DNA of 64,000 nucleotides from Flavisphingopyxis sp963800335 (lineage in GTDB: Bacteria; Pseudomonadota; Alphaproteobacteria; Sphingomonadales; Sphingomonadaceae), in NCBI GenBank assembly GCA_963800335.1, contig CAWDAN010000002.1:248001-312000 (forward strand), written 5' to 3'. The notes under the pieces were generated by a model that worked only from the letters and a program-made list of their open reading frames with translations, did no database searches and was not told the origin of the DNA. The position numbers and the translations under genes were made by a program. Shown here one piece after another: positions 46,004 to 53,831 of the stretch; position 1 is the stretch's first letter; every line of letters starts with the position of its first letter.

Positions 46004-47391
46004 GCATGCGTCGCACACTCCTCACCGCTGTCGCCGTCGCGGGCTTCGTGTTCGCCGCGCCGGCGCTCGCCGAGACGATCGCCTTCACAAACGCCCGCGT
46101 CGTCATCGGTGACGGCAACGGTCCGATCGACGGCGGTACCGTCATCGTGCGTGACGGCCGGATCGTTGCCGCAGGTGCCAACGTCACGGTTCCCGCCGAC
46201 GCGCGCATTGTCGATGCGTCCGGCAAATGGGTGACGCCGGGCATCGTCGCGGGCTTCAGCCGCGTCGGCCTGGTCGAGGTCGGTGCGGTCAGCGAAACAA
46301 ACGACACGCAGGCAAACGGGTCGCCCTTCAGTGCCGCGCTCGACGTCGCGCCCGCGATCAATCCCGCGACCTCTGCCATCGCGGTCAGCCGTGCTGCGGG
46401 CGTTACGCGCGCCGTCGTGGCACCATCGACCGCACGCAGCATCTTTGCCGGGCAGGGTGCGTTCATCGATTTGGGCGCCGATCCCAATCCGATCACCCGC
46501 GCTCGCGCCTTCCAGTTTGTCGAGCTTGGCGAAGAGGGCGCGCGCGATGCCGGTGGCAGCCGCACCTCGGCGCACGCGTTGTTCCGCAACGCTTTGCGCG
46601 AGGCCCGCGATTACGGCAATCGTGCGAAGATCGACGGCGGTTCGGCACGCGGCGAGCCGCTTTTGCAGGGCGACGACCTGCCGCCCGACGTGCGGATGGC
46701 CGACACCAATGCCGAGCGGCCCAACGACGTGTTGCTGTCGCGCTTCGACGCTGCCGCGCTCGTTCCCGTCGTCACCGGTCGCCAGCCGCTCTACGTCCAT
46801 GTCGAGCGCGCCAGCGACATTCGCGCGGTGCTCGCGCTGACCCGCGAATTTCCCAGGCTGCGGCTGGTGCTGGTCGGGGTCAGCGAAGGCTGGCTCGTTG
46901 CACGCGACATCGCTGCCGCCAAGGTGCCGGTGATTGCCAGCGCGCTCAACGACTTGCCCGCCGCCTTCGAAACGCTCGCCGCGACGCAATCGAACATCGG
47001 CCGGATGAAGGCCGCTGGCGTGACCGTCGCGATCGGCATGATCAACGACAATGATTCGCATCAGCTTCGCTACGAACCGCAATATGCCGGCAACCTCGTC
47101 GCACTGCAGAAGGTCCCGGGCGCGACCGGACTGAGCTGGGGCGACGCGTTTGCCGCAATCAGCTCGGTCCCCGCCGAGATCATGGGGCTCGGCAACCGCA
47201 TCGGCAGCCTGAAGGCGGGCAATGTCGGTGATGTCGTTATCTGGGACGGCGATCCGCTCGAGCTCAGCTCGGCGCCTATCGCGGTTTATATCGACGGCGT
47301 CGAGCAGCCGCTCGACAACCACCAGACCAAGCTGCGCGACCGCTATCGCACACCGAGCGAGGGCGCTCTGCCGAAAGCTTACGAACGCTAA
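46000..47391 (+). CDS. Exported amidohydrolase paralogue lacking the HxH motif
   Basis: The 463-residue product has a cleavable signal (LTAVAVAGFVFAAPALA) and the amidohydrolase layout, including the N-terminal beta sandwich (AFTNARVVIGDGNGPIDGG) and the final NRIGSLKAGNVGDVVIWDGD. At the position of the HxH metal pair it reads VTPGIVAGFSRVGLVEVG, and the later His ligands of its partner are not evident either. It may therefore be a non-catalytic subunit or a metal-poor variant. It is translationally coupled to the active-looking paralogue upstream (ATGA), suggesting the two work together, perhaps as a heteromer. Confidence 0.8.
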   Translation: MSMRRTLLTAVAVAGFVFAAPALAETIAFTNARVVIGDGNGPIDGGTVIVRDGRIVAAGANVTVPADARIVDASGKWVTPGIVAGFSRVGLVEVGAVSETNDTQANGSPFSAALDVAPAINPATSAIAVSRAAGVTRAVVAPSTARSIFAGQGAFIDLGADPNPITRARAFQFVELGEEGARDAGGSRTSAHALFRNALREARDYGNRAKIDGGSARGEPLLQGDDLPPDVRMADTNAERPNDVLLSRFDAAALVPVVTGRQPLYVHVERASDIRAVLALTREFPRLRLVLVGVSEGWLVARDIAAAKVPVIASALNDLPAAFETLAATQSNIGRMKAAGVTVAIGMINDNDSHQLRYEPQYAGNLVALQKVPGATGLSWGDAFAAISSVPAEIMGLGNRIGSLKAGNVGDVVIWDGDPLELSSAPIAVYIDGVEQPLDNHQTKLRDRYRTPSEGALPKAYER

Positions 47392-47407
47392 TCACCGGGG
47401 GGCAACG

Positions 47408-48106
47408 ATGAACGCGATGACCGAACTAATTGTCGCGAGCCTGGCGTTTGTCGGTACGCATCTCCTGCTGTCGCACCCGCTGCGCAATCCGCTCGTTGCG
47501 AAAATGGGCGAGGGGGCGTTTCGTGGCCTTTATGCCCTTATCGCACTGGCGACGCTGGGATGGACGGTGATCGCCTATCGCGCCGCGCCGGTTCATGCCG
47601 CCTATGTCGCAGGCGATACCCTGTGGATCGTCGCGAGCGCATTGATGTGGGTCGCCTCGATCCTGCTGATTGGCAGCTTCGCGGGCAATCCGGCACTGCC
47701 GTCGCCCGGTGCGCTGGCCGCGGCGACGCGCGCGCCCAGTGGCGTGTTCGCGATCACGCGCCATCCGATGATGTGGAGCTTTGCGATCTGGGCGCTGGTC
47801 CACCTGATGATCGCGCCCACGGCGCGCAACCATGTGTTGATGCCCGCGATCCTGGTCCTCGCGCTCGGCGGCGCGCTGGGGCAGGATATCAAGAAAGCGC
47901 GGCTGATCGGCGAGGCATGGCGCACGTGGTGCGGACGCACCGCCTTTATCCCGTTCGGCGCGCAGCTGCGCGGACAGTTGCGCTGGCACGCGGCGCTCCC
48001 GTCGCTGCCCGTGTTCCTGATTGCGACACTGTTCTGGCTCGGCGCGACCTATGGGCACGCCGATATGGGTGTGCCCGCCGCCGGCATCTGGCGCTGGGTC
48101 AGCTAG
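47408..48106 (+). CDS. NnrU-family membrane protein
   Basis: The 232-residue product has about six membrane segments and the NnrU pattern: FVGTHLLLSHPLRNPLVAKM (about residues 13-32), GEGAFRGLYALIALATLGW, and FAITRHPMMWSFAIWALVHL (about 114-133), the last being a methyltransferase-like RHPM motif. NnrU was first described near denitrification genes, and its biochemical role is not established. No nitrogen-oxide genes are nearby. Start is the ATG at 47408 after GGGGGCAACG. Convergent with the aldo/keto reductase. Confidence 0.85.
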   Translation: MNAMTELIVASLAFVGTHLLLSHPLRNPLVAKMGEGAFRGLYALIALATLGWTVIAYRAAPVHAAYVAGDTLWIVASALMWVASILLIGSFAGNPALPSPGALAAATRAPSGVFAITRHPMMWSFAIWALVHLMIAPTARNHVLMPAILVLALGGALGQDIKKARLIGEAWRTWCGRTAFIPFGAQLRGQLRWHAALPSLPVFLIATLFWLGATYGHADMGVPAAGIWRWVS

Positions 48107-48112
48107 GACGGA

Positions 48113-49111
48113 TTAAAGCCGCACCATCTTCATGCCCTGTTCGCCGTAACGGTCGCCCGACGTCGCGCCGCGCGGCGCAGCGGAATCGAGCTTTACGAGG
48201 TCGGCAGGTGTCAGCGTGATATCGACCGCTTTCATGCTGTCGCGCATCGTCTCGCGGCGCTTGGTCCCGGGGATGGGGACGATGTCGTCACCCTGGGCAA
48301 GCAACCAGGCGAGCGCGATCTGGGCCGCGCTGACATCCTTTTCATCGGCGATCTCGAGGACCGTGTCGACGATCGCGAAATTGCGCGCGGCATTTTCGTC
48401 GGACCAGCGGGGGTCGTTGTGGCGCCAGTCGTTTTCGGGAAGATCGTCCTTCGATTTGAACTGGCCCGTCAGGAAACCGCGGCCGAGCGGGCTGTAGGGC
48501 ACGAAGCCGATGCCGAGCTCGCGGCAGGTCGGCAGGATCTCGTCCTCGACATCGCGTTCCCACAGCGAATATTCGCTCTGCAGCGCCGCGATCGGATGGA
48601 CCGACGCGGCCTTGCGCAGCGTTGCCGGCGCGGCTTCGCTGAGGCCGATATGGCGGACTTTGCCTTCGCGCACGAGGTCGGCCATCGCGCCGACGGTATC
48701 CTCGATCGGCACGTTCGGATCGACGCGGTGCTGATAGAACAGGTCGATGACGTCGATGCCCAGCCGCGTGAGCGATTCCTCGACGGTCTTGCGCGCATTG
48801 GCGGGGCTGCCGTCGACGCCGGTGATCTGCTTGCCCTCGAACTTGAACCCGAACTTGGTCGCGATGATCAGGCCGTCCCTTTTGCCTTTGATCGCGCGCC
48901 CGACGAGCTCCTCGTTCTGGAACGGGCCATAGATTTGCGCGGTGTCAAAGAAGGTGACGCCAAGGTCGATCGCTTCGTGGATCGTGGCGATCGCCTCGGC
49001 CGGGTCGGCGGCAGCACCGTAAACGATGTTGCCCTCGGAAACCATCGGCATGCAGCCGACACCGAGCGCCGATACCGTCAATCCATCGCCAAGATTGCGC
49101 GTGTTCATCAT
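48113..49111 (-). CDS. Aldo/keto reductase
   Basis: The 332-residue product is an NADPH-dependent aldo/keto reductase: FFDTAQIYGPFQNEELVGRA with the catalytic Asp-Tyr pair, IIATKFGFKFEG with the Lys, FYQHRVDPNVPIEDTVGAMA with the His, and the cofactor loop YSPLGRGFLTGQF. It resembles the YajO/AKR11-13 type with a SEYSLWERDVE segment. The ATG at 49111 overlaps the upstream symporter stop (ATGA), so the two form an operon. Substrate unknown. Confidence 0.9.
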   Translation of the reverse strand: MMNTRNLGDGLTVSALGVGCMPMVSEGNIVYGAAADPAEAIATIHEAIDLGVTFFDTAQIYGPFQNEELVGRAIKGKRDGLIIATKFGFKFEGKQITGVDGSPANARKTVEESLTRLGIDVIDLFYQHRVDPNVPIEDTVGAMADLVREGKVRHIGLSEAAPATLRKAASVHPIAALQSEYSLWERDVEDEILPTCRELGIGFVPYSPLGRGFLTGQFKSKDDLPENDWRHNDPRWSDENAARNFAIVDTVLEIADEKDVSAAQIALAWLLAQGDDIVPIPGTKRRETMRDSMKAVDITLTPADLVKLDSAAPRGATSGDRYGEQGMKMVRL

Positions 49112-50406
49112 GTCGCCTGTCCTTTTAGATCGGGGCCAAGATCGGGTGTGTGCTCGGCGACGGTGGCAGTGACCGCCATGTCCATCGTCACGTTACCAAC
49201 CGTACGCATGATGTCGGGAAAGGTTTCGACCGCGACCAACAGCCCGAGCGGCTGAACGGGCAGCCCCATCGCCAGGTTGATCGGCGCGATCGAGCTGATG
49301 AAGCTGATCGATCCGGGCAGTGATACCGCGCCCATCGTTGTGATCGAGGCGACGACGACGCCCGCTGCCATCAACGGCACCGTCAGCGGGATCGCCAGCC
49401 AGTGCGCGACATAGATCGCGACCGCGAGGTTCATCGCCGGACCCGTCGCGCGGAACAGCGCCACCGCGATCGGCAGGACGACATCGACCTTGCGTTCGTC
49501 GATGCCGAGCGATTTGGACCCTTCGACCATCGCCGGGAGCGAGGCGAGCGAGCTTTGCGTCGAGACCGCAACCGCGTGCGCCGGGATCGCCGCGCGGACG
49601 AACGCGGCGAACGGCTGTCCGCCACCAACCCGCGCGAGGAGGAAGGCGCTGAGCCAGATGATCGTGCCAACCGCGGTGACGATCAGAACGTAATGCGCCA
49701 GCGCACCGAACGCCGCCGATCCCGCCTTGGCCCCGACGACCATCGCCAGCGCGAAAACGCCGATCGGCGCGATCATCAGCACCCAGCCGATGAGGATGAT
49801 CATCGCGTCGGCAATCGCGGCGAAGAAATCGGCGACGGTGCGGCGCGGCCGGTCGGTCAGCTTCGACACCGCGAACGCGAAGGCGAGGGTGAAGATCATC
49901 AGCGGCAGGATCGAATCCTTGGCGGCGGCGTCGATCGGGTTGGTCGGCACCATCGCGCGCAGGAAATCGCCGAACGGCGGGATATCGCCGGTCGGGGCGG
50001 TCTGGCCGAGCGCGGCGGCCAGCGCCTGCGCCGCCTCGCGCGGCATCGGGAAGATATCGAGCACCAGTGGGGTGACGATCGCCGCGATCACCGATGATGT
50101 CCATAATATCGCGATCATGATCAGCACCGCCTTGGCGGCAAAGGCGCCGGCGCGCGCGACCTTGGCAGTCTGGACTATGCCGACGATAAGCAGCGCAACG
50201 ACCAGGGGCACGACGGTCATGCGCAGCGCGTTGAGCCACATCGTTCCGACGATATCGGCAATGTCGGTGACGCCTGGTGCCGAATTGCCGATCACCCCGC
50301 CGAGGATCAGCCCGATGACCAGCGCGCTCAATATCCACAAAGCGGGAACGCGGACCGCAGGGGTGGTCGATGGCGGTGGCGCAGCAGCGCGATCAAAATC
50401 GGTCAT
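49108..50406 (-). CDS. Dicarboxylate/amino-acid:cation symporter (DAACS)
   Basis: The 432-residue product has eight membrane segments and two re-entrant loops of the GltP/DctA fold, with VSTQSSLASLPAMVEGSKSL (the serine-rich hairpin 1 motif, about residues 278-297), FRATGPAMNLAVAIYVAHWL and the hairpin 2 segment GAVSLPGSISFISSIAPINL. It should import dicarboxylates or acidic amino acids with Na+ or H+. The ATG is at 50406. It is divergent from glmM across 129 bases that hold no clear motif. Confidence 0.9.
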   Translation of the reverse strand: MTDFDRAAAPPPSTTPAVRVPALWILSALVIGLILGGVIGNSAPGVTDIADIVGTMWLNALRMTVVPLVVALLIVGIVQTAKVARAGAFAAKAVLIMIAILWTSSVIAAIVTPLVLDIFPMPREAAQALAAALGQTAPTGDIPPFGDFLRAMVPTNPIDAAAKDSILPLMIFTLAFAFAVSKLTDRPRRTVADFFAAIADAMIILIGWVLMIAPIGVFALAMVVGAKAGSAAFGALAHYVLIVTAVGTIIWLSAFLLARVGGGQPFAAFVRAAIPAHAVAVSTQSSLASLPAMVEGSKSLGIDERKVDVVLPIAVALFRATGPAMNLAVAIYVAHWLAIPLTVPLMAAGVVVASITTMGAVSLPGSISFISSIAPINLAMGLPVQPLGLLVAVETFPDIMRTVGNVTMDMAVTATVAEHTPDLGPDLKGQAT

Positions 50407-50535
50407 CGGCTATCCATGCCACGCGCCATCGGGTCGGGAAAGCGGCGATTTTGCGAGGCGTCTGCGCACGATAGCTTGAATTTGGAAAGGTTTTGCCGAT
50501 AGGACGCTGATCATGAACCACCGCGGGACCCAGCC

Positions 50536-51876
50536 ATGACGCGCAGCTTTTTCGGTACCGACGGAATTCGCGGGCTGACCAACAGCCATCCGATGACCGC
50601 CGAGATCGCGATGAAGGTCGGCATGGCCGCGGGCGCGCATTTCCTGCGCGGCGGCCACAAGCACCGCGTCGTCGTCGGCAAGGACACGCGACTGTCGGGC
50701 TATATGCTCGAAAACGCGATGGTTGCGGGCTTTACCAGCGTCGGCATGGACGTCATCCAGCTGGGCCCGATGCCGACCCCGGCGGTTGCGATGCTGGTGC
50801 GCGAGATGCGCGCTGATCTCGGTGTCATGATTTCGGCGAGCCACAATCCCTATCAGGACAACGGCATCAAGCTGTTCGGTCCCGACGGCTATAAATTGTC
50901 CGATGCCGACGAAGCCGCGATTGAGGGGCTGCTTGACGCACCGCCACGGCTGGCCGATCCATCGAATTTGGGCCGTGCCCGCCGGATCGAGGACGCGCGC
51001 GGTCGCTATATTCACGCGATCAAGGCGTCACTGCCCGAAAAATGTCGCTTCGACGGCCTCAAGGTCGTGATCGATTGTGCCAATGGCGCAGCCTATAACA
51101 CCGCGCCGACGGCGATCTGGGAGCTCGGCGCCAACACTGTCGCAATCGGCATTTCGCCCAACGGACGCAACATCAACGACGGTTGCGGTTCGACGTCGCT
51201 CGATACCATCAAGCAACGCGTCCTGTTCGAAGAGGCCGATGTCGGCATTGCGCTCGACGGCGATGCCGACCGGCTGATCGTCGTCGATGAAAAGGGCCAG
51301 ACGGTCGATGGCGACCAGATCATGGCGCTTATCGGCACGCGGCTGGCTCGCCAGGGCCTGCTGACCGGCGGAGGCATCGTGGCCACGGTGATGTCGAACC
51401 TCGGCCTCGAGCGCTATCTCGAAGGTCAGGGGCTGACGCTCGAACGCACCAAAGTCGGCGATCGGCACGTTCTTGAACAGATGCGCGCTGGCGGCTTCAA
51501 TGTCGGTGGCGAGCAATCGGGTCACATGATCCTAACCGACCATGCGACGACCGGCGACGGAACGATCGCCGCGCTGCAAGTGCTCGCCGCGCTGGTCGAG
51601 GCAAAACGGCCGGCGAGCGAGGTTCTGCACCTGTTCGAACCCGTCCCGCAGCTGCTGCGCAACGTCCGCTACACGCATGGCGACCCGCTCAATGCGGAGA
51701 CGGTCCAGACCGCGATTGCCGAGGCGATCCGCGAAATCGATGGCAAGGGCCGGATACTCATTCGCAAATCGGGCACCGAGCCGCTGATCCGGGTGATGGC
51801 CGAAGGCGACGACGAGGTGCAGATCGAGGCGATCGTGTCGCGCATTTGTGCCGCGGTGGGCGAGGTGGCGGCGTGA
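50536..51876 (+). CDS. glmM: Phosphoglucosamine mutase
   Basis: GlmM converts glucosamine-6-phosphate to glucosamine-1-phosphate for peptidoglycan and lipopolysaccharide. The 446-residue product shows MTRSFFGTDGIRGLTNSHPM at the N-terminus, the phosphoserine loop MISASHNPYQDNGIKLFGPD (Ser about 102), the metal loop IALDGDADRLIVVDE (about 239-253), GGEQSGHMILTDHATTGDG and the phosphate-binding ILIRKSGTEPLIRVM. Its stop overlaps the thiD start (GTGA). Confidence 0.95.
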   Translation: MTRSFFGTDGIRGLTNSHPMTAEIAMKVGMAAGAHFLRGGHKHRVVVGKDTRLSGYMLENAMVAGFTSVGMDVIQLGPMPTPAVAMLVREMRADLGVMISASHNPYQDNGIKLFGPDGYKLSDADEAAIEGLLDAPPRLADPSNLGRARRIEDARGRYIHAIKASLPEKCRFDGLKVVIDCANGAAYNTAPTAIWELGANTVAIGISPNGRNINDGCGSTSLDTIKQRVLFEEADVGIALDGDADRLIVVDEKGQTVDGDQIMALIGTRLARQGLLTGGGIVATVMSNLGLERYLEGQGLTLERTKVGDRHVLEQMRAGGFNVGGEQSGHMILTDHATTGDGTIAALQVLAALVEAKRPASEVLHLFEPVPQLLRNVRYTHGDPLNAETVQTAIAEAIREIDGKGRILIRKSGTEPLIRVMAEGDDEVQIEAIVSRICAAVGEVAA

Positions 51877-53039
51877 CGCCGCGGATACTCGTGATTGCCG
51901 GCTCGGATTCGGGCGGCGGCGCGGGCATTCAGGCCGATATCAAGACGATCACCATGCTCGGCGGTCATGCGATGACCGCGATTACGTCGGTCACCGCGCA
52001 GAACACCGTCGGCGTCGAGGCGGTCCATCCGATCCCGACCGACATCGTCATCGCGCAGATCGATGCGGTCGTACGAGACATCGGCGCAGATGCGGTCAAG
52101 ATCGGCATGATCGGATCGGCGGAGACCGCGCGCGCGGTTGCGGAATATCTGCGCGACGCAAGCGAGGTGCCGATCGTGTTCGACCCCGTCATGGTCGCGA
52201 CGAGCGGTGCGGCGCTGGCCGACGACGAGACGATCGCCGCGTTCGGCGCGCTGATGGACCGCGCGACGATCGTCACGCCCAATCTGCCCGAACTGGCGGC
52301 GCTGGCCGGGGTCAACGGGCTCGACGATCCCGTTGCCGCCGCGCTCAAGCTGGTGTCCGACCATCACTGCGCTGTGATGATCAAGGGCGGCCACGACGAA
52401 GGCAACGACCTGGTCGATGCGCTGATCGAAGAAGACAATATGACGAGCTGGCAGGGCAGCCGGATCGACACGCCGCATACGCACGGCACCGGCTGCACGC
52501 TGGCGAGCGCGATTGCGGTGTTCCTCGCCAATGGCTGCGAGCTGCCGACCGCGGTCAATCGCGCGCGCGAATTCGTTCGCCTGTCGCTGCTCGGCGCGCC
52601 CGGCCTCGGCCAGGGCAGCGGGCCGATGGGGCAGGGCAGTGTCGCGGCGGGCTGGGGCACGGGCCTGCAGATGAACCAGGTGACCGTCTGCATGGACGAT
52701 TACGAGGCGTCGACCGCATTCTATCGCGGCCTGGGCCTCAAGCAGATCGTCGCCAACGCGCCCGATTACGCGCGCTTCGAGGCGGCCGGCGGGGCGACGG
52801 TTTCGATCCATCACGATCCGCAGTTCCGCACCGCCGGCGGGACCACGATCTATTTCGAATGCCTTGATCTGGATGCTGAGGTCGAGCGGCTGGCGCTGAG
52901 CGGGCTCGACTTCGCGCAGCGCCCCACCGACCAGCCCTGGCTATGGCGCGAGGCGCGAATGTACGATCCGTTCGGCAACACGATCTGCCTCTATCATGCC
53001 GGCGAGAACCGCCGCTATCCGCCTTGGCGGATGACATGA
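51873..53039 (+). CDS. thiD: HMP/HMP-P kinase ThiD, reading through into a VOC domain
   Basis: ThiD phosphorylates hydroxymethylpyrimidine and its phosphate in thiamine synthesis. Residues 1-260 are a complete kinase: ILVIAGSDSGGGAGIQADIK, FDPVMVATSGAAL, VTPNLPELAALAG, VMIKGGHDEG and TPHTHGTGCTLASAIA, ending in GLGQGSGPMGQGSVAAG. As sequenced, the frame continues into a VOC domain for a total of 388 residues. In the +1 frame a TGA (52672-52674) overlaps the ATG of the VOC part, the ATGA junction common here, so a lost or gained base near the kinase end may have fused two genes. A genuine fusion cannot be excluded. Start is the GTG at 51873. Confidence 0.85.
   Translation: MTPRILVIAGSDSGGGAGIQADIKTITMLGGHAMTAITSVTAQNTVGVEAVHPIPTDIVIAQIDAVVRDIGADAVKIGMIGSAETARAVAEYLRDASEVPIVFDPVMVATSGAALADDETIAAFGALMDRATIVTPNLPELAALAGVNGLDDPVAAALKLVSDHHCAVMIKGGHDEGNDLVDALIEEDNMTSWQGSRIDTPHTHGTGCTLASAIAVFLANGCELPTAVNRAREFVRLSLLGAPGLGQGSGPMGQGSVAAGWGTGLQMNQVTVCMDDYEASTAFYRGLGLKQIVANAPDYARFEAAGGATVSIHHDPQFRTAGGTTIYFECLDLDAEVERLALSGLDFAQRPTDQPWLWREARMYDPFGNTICLYHAGENRRYPPWRMT
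52671..53039 (+). CDS. VOC-family (glyoxalase-like) protein or domain
   Basis: Starting at the ATG 52671, a 122-residue vicinal-oxygen-chelate fold is readable: QVTVCMDDYEASTAFYRGLG, FEAAGGATVSIHHDP, TIYFECLDLDAEVERLALSG and EARMYDPFGNTICLYHAGEN. Such small proteins bind a metal and act in glyoxalase, dioxygenase or resistance reactions; no specific activity is predictable. It reads in frame with thiD but is probably a separate, overlapping gene (see thiD). rnhB begins 8 bases after its stop, so it sits in the glmM-thiD-VOC-rnhB cluster. Confidence 0.75.
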   Translation: MNQVTVCMDDYEASTAFYRGLGLKQIVANAPDYARFEAAGGATVSIHHDPQFRTAGGTTIYFECLDLDAEVERLALSGLDFAQRPTDQPWLWREARMYDPFGNTICLYHAGENRRYPPWRMT

Positions 53040-53046
53040 GGCGCCC

Positions 53047-53628
53047 ATGATCGCAGGTGTCGACGAGGCGGGTCGCGGGCCGCTCGCCGGGCCGGTGGTC
53101 GCCGCCGCGGTGGTGCTGTGCGGCAAGGACATTCGCGGGCTCGCCGACAGCAAGATATTGAAGGCCGAGCGGCGCGGCACGCTTGCGACGCGCATTCGCG
53201 AGCGCTGCCACGTCGGCGTCGGCATGGCATCGGTCGAGGACATCGACACGCTCAACATCTTCGGCGCGACGATGCTGGCGATGACGCGCGCGGTCGAGGC
53301 ACTGTGCGAGCGTATCGGCTGCGATCCCGTCCGCGTCCTCGTCGACGGCAACCTGACGCCTGCCGGGAGGCGTCCCGAATGGCGCTGGGAGGCCACCGCG
53401 ATCGTCGGTGGCGATGCGACCGAACGGTGTATTTCGGCGGCATCGATCATCGCCAAGGAAACCCGCGATGCGATGATGCGCGAGGCCGAGCTGCGCCATC
53501 CCGGTTACGGCTTCGCGCGACACAAGGGCTATGGCACGCCCGAACACCTCGCTGCGCTGCAAACGCACGGCCCGTGTCCGATCCATCGGCGAAGTTTCGC
53601 GCCGGTACGGCAACTCGCTCTCCTTTAA
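53047..53628 (+). CDS. rnhB: Ribonuclease HII
   Basis: RNase HII removes ribonucleotides and RNA-DNA hybrid strands. The 193-residue product shows the active-site start IAGVDEAGRGPLAGPVVAAA (Asp-Glu about 6-7), LADSKILKAERR, VLVDGNLTPAG (third acid) and AASIIAKETRDAMM with GYGFARHKGYGTPEHLAAL. All four catalytic acids appear present. It starts at the ATG 53047, 8 bases after the VOC gene stop. Confidence 0.95.
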   Translation: MIAGVDEAGRGPLAGPVVAAAVVLCGKDIRGLADSKILKAERRGTLATRIRERCHVGVGMASVEDIDTLNIFGATMLAMTRAVEALCERIGCDPVRVLVDGNLTPAGRRPEWRWEATAIVGGDATERCISAASIIAKETRDAMMREAELRHPGYGFARHKGYGTPEHLAALQTHGPCPIHRRSFAPVRQLALL

Positions 53629-53657
53629 GCGCGATTAACTATCGGTGAAGTCCTGAC

Positions 53658-53791
53658 GAGTCACACCACTAGCACTGGTGGGCCTGTCGGCAGGCTTGAC
53701 TCCACATGTCGTGGGGGACTCGTTTCGTTCCCGTCGCGTTAACCATTTTGTGAGGCTCTACCGCTAAGCTTTTGACCTTGACCGTGGAGTC
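53658..53791. promoter_or_regulatory. Cluster of four GANTC sites upstream of ccrM
   Basis: GANTC, the sequence methylated by CcrM-type enzymes, occurs at 53658-53662, 53698-53702, 53717-53721 and 53787-53791, that is four times in 134 bases. All lie in the ccrM upstream region. In Caulobacter, methylation of such leader sites helps shut off ccrM; the same feedback is inferred here. Confidence 0.55.
53739..53746 (+). promoter_or_regulatory. Candidate CtrA half-site upstream of ccrM
   Basis: TTAACCAT is an exact match to the 8-base CtrA-associated motif and lies 85 bases before the ccrM start codon. A one-mismatch copy, TTAACTAT, is at 53635-53642. CtrA controls ccrM in Caulobacter. Binding here is inferred. 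Confidence 0.45.
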
Positions 53792-53831
53792 CGCTGCCAA
53801 CAGTCTGGACCTCGAAACGAGGGGGATCGGC

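Noticed and set aside
50407..50535. Promoter TTGAAT-N16-GATAGG for glmM
   Set aside because: Both elements match the consensus only partly and similar pairs occur by chance in such a region.
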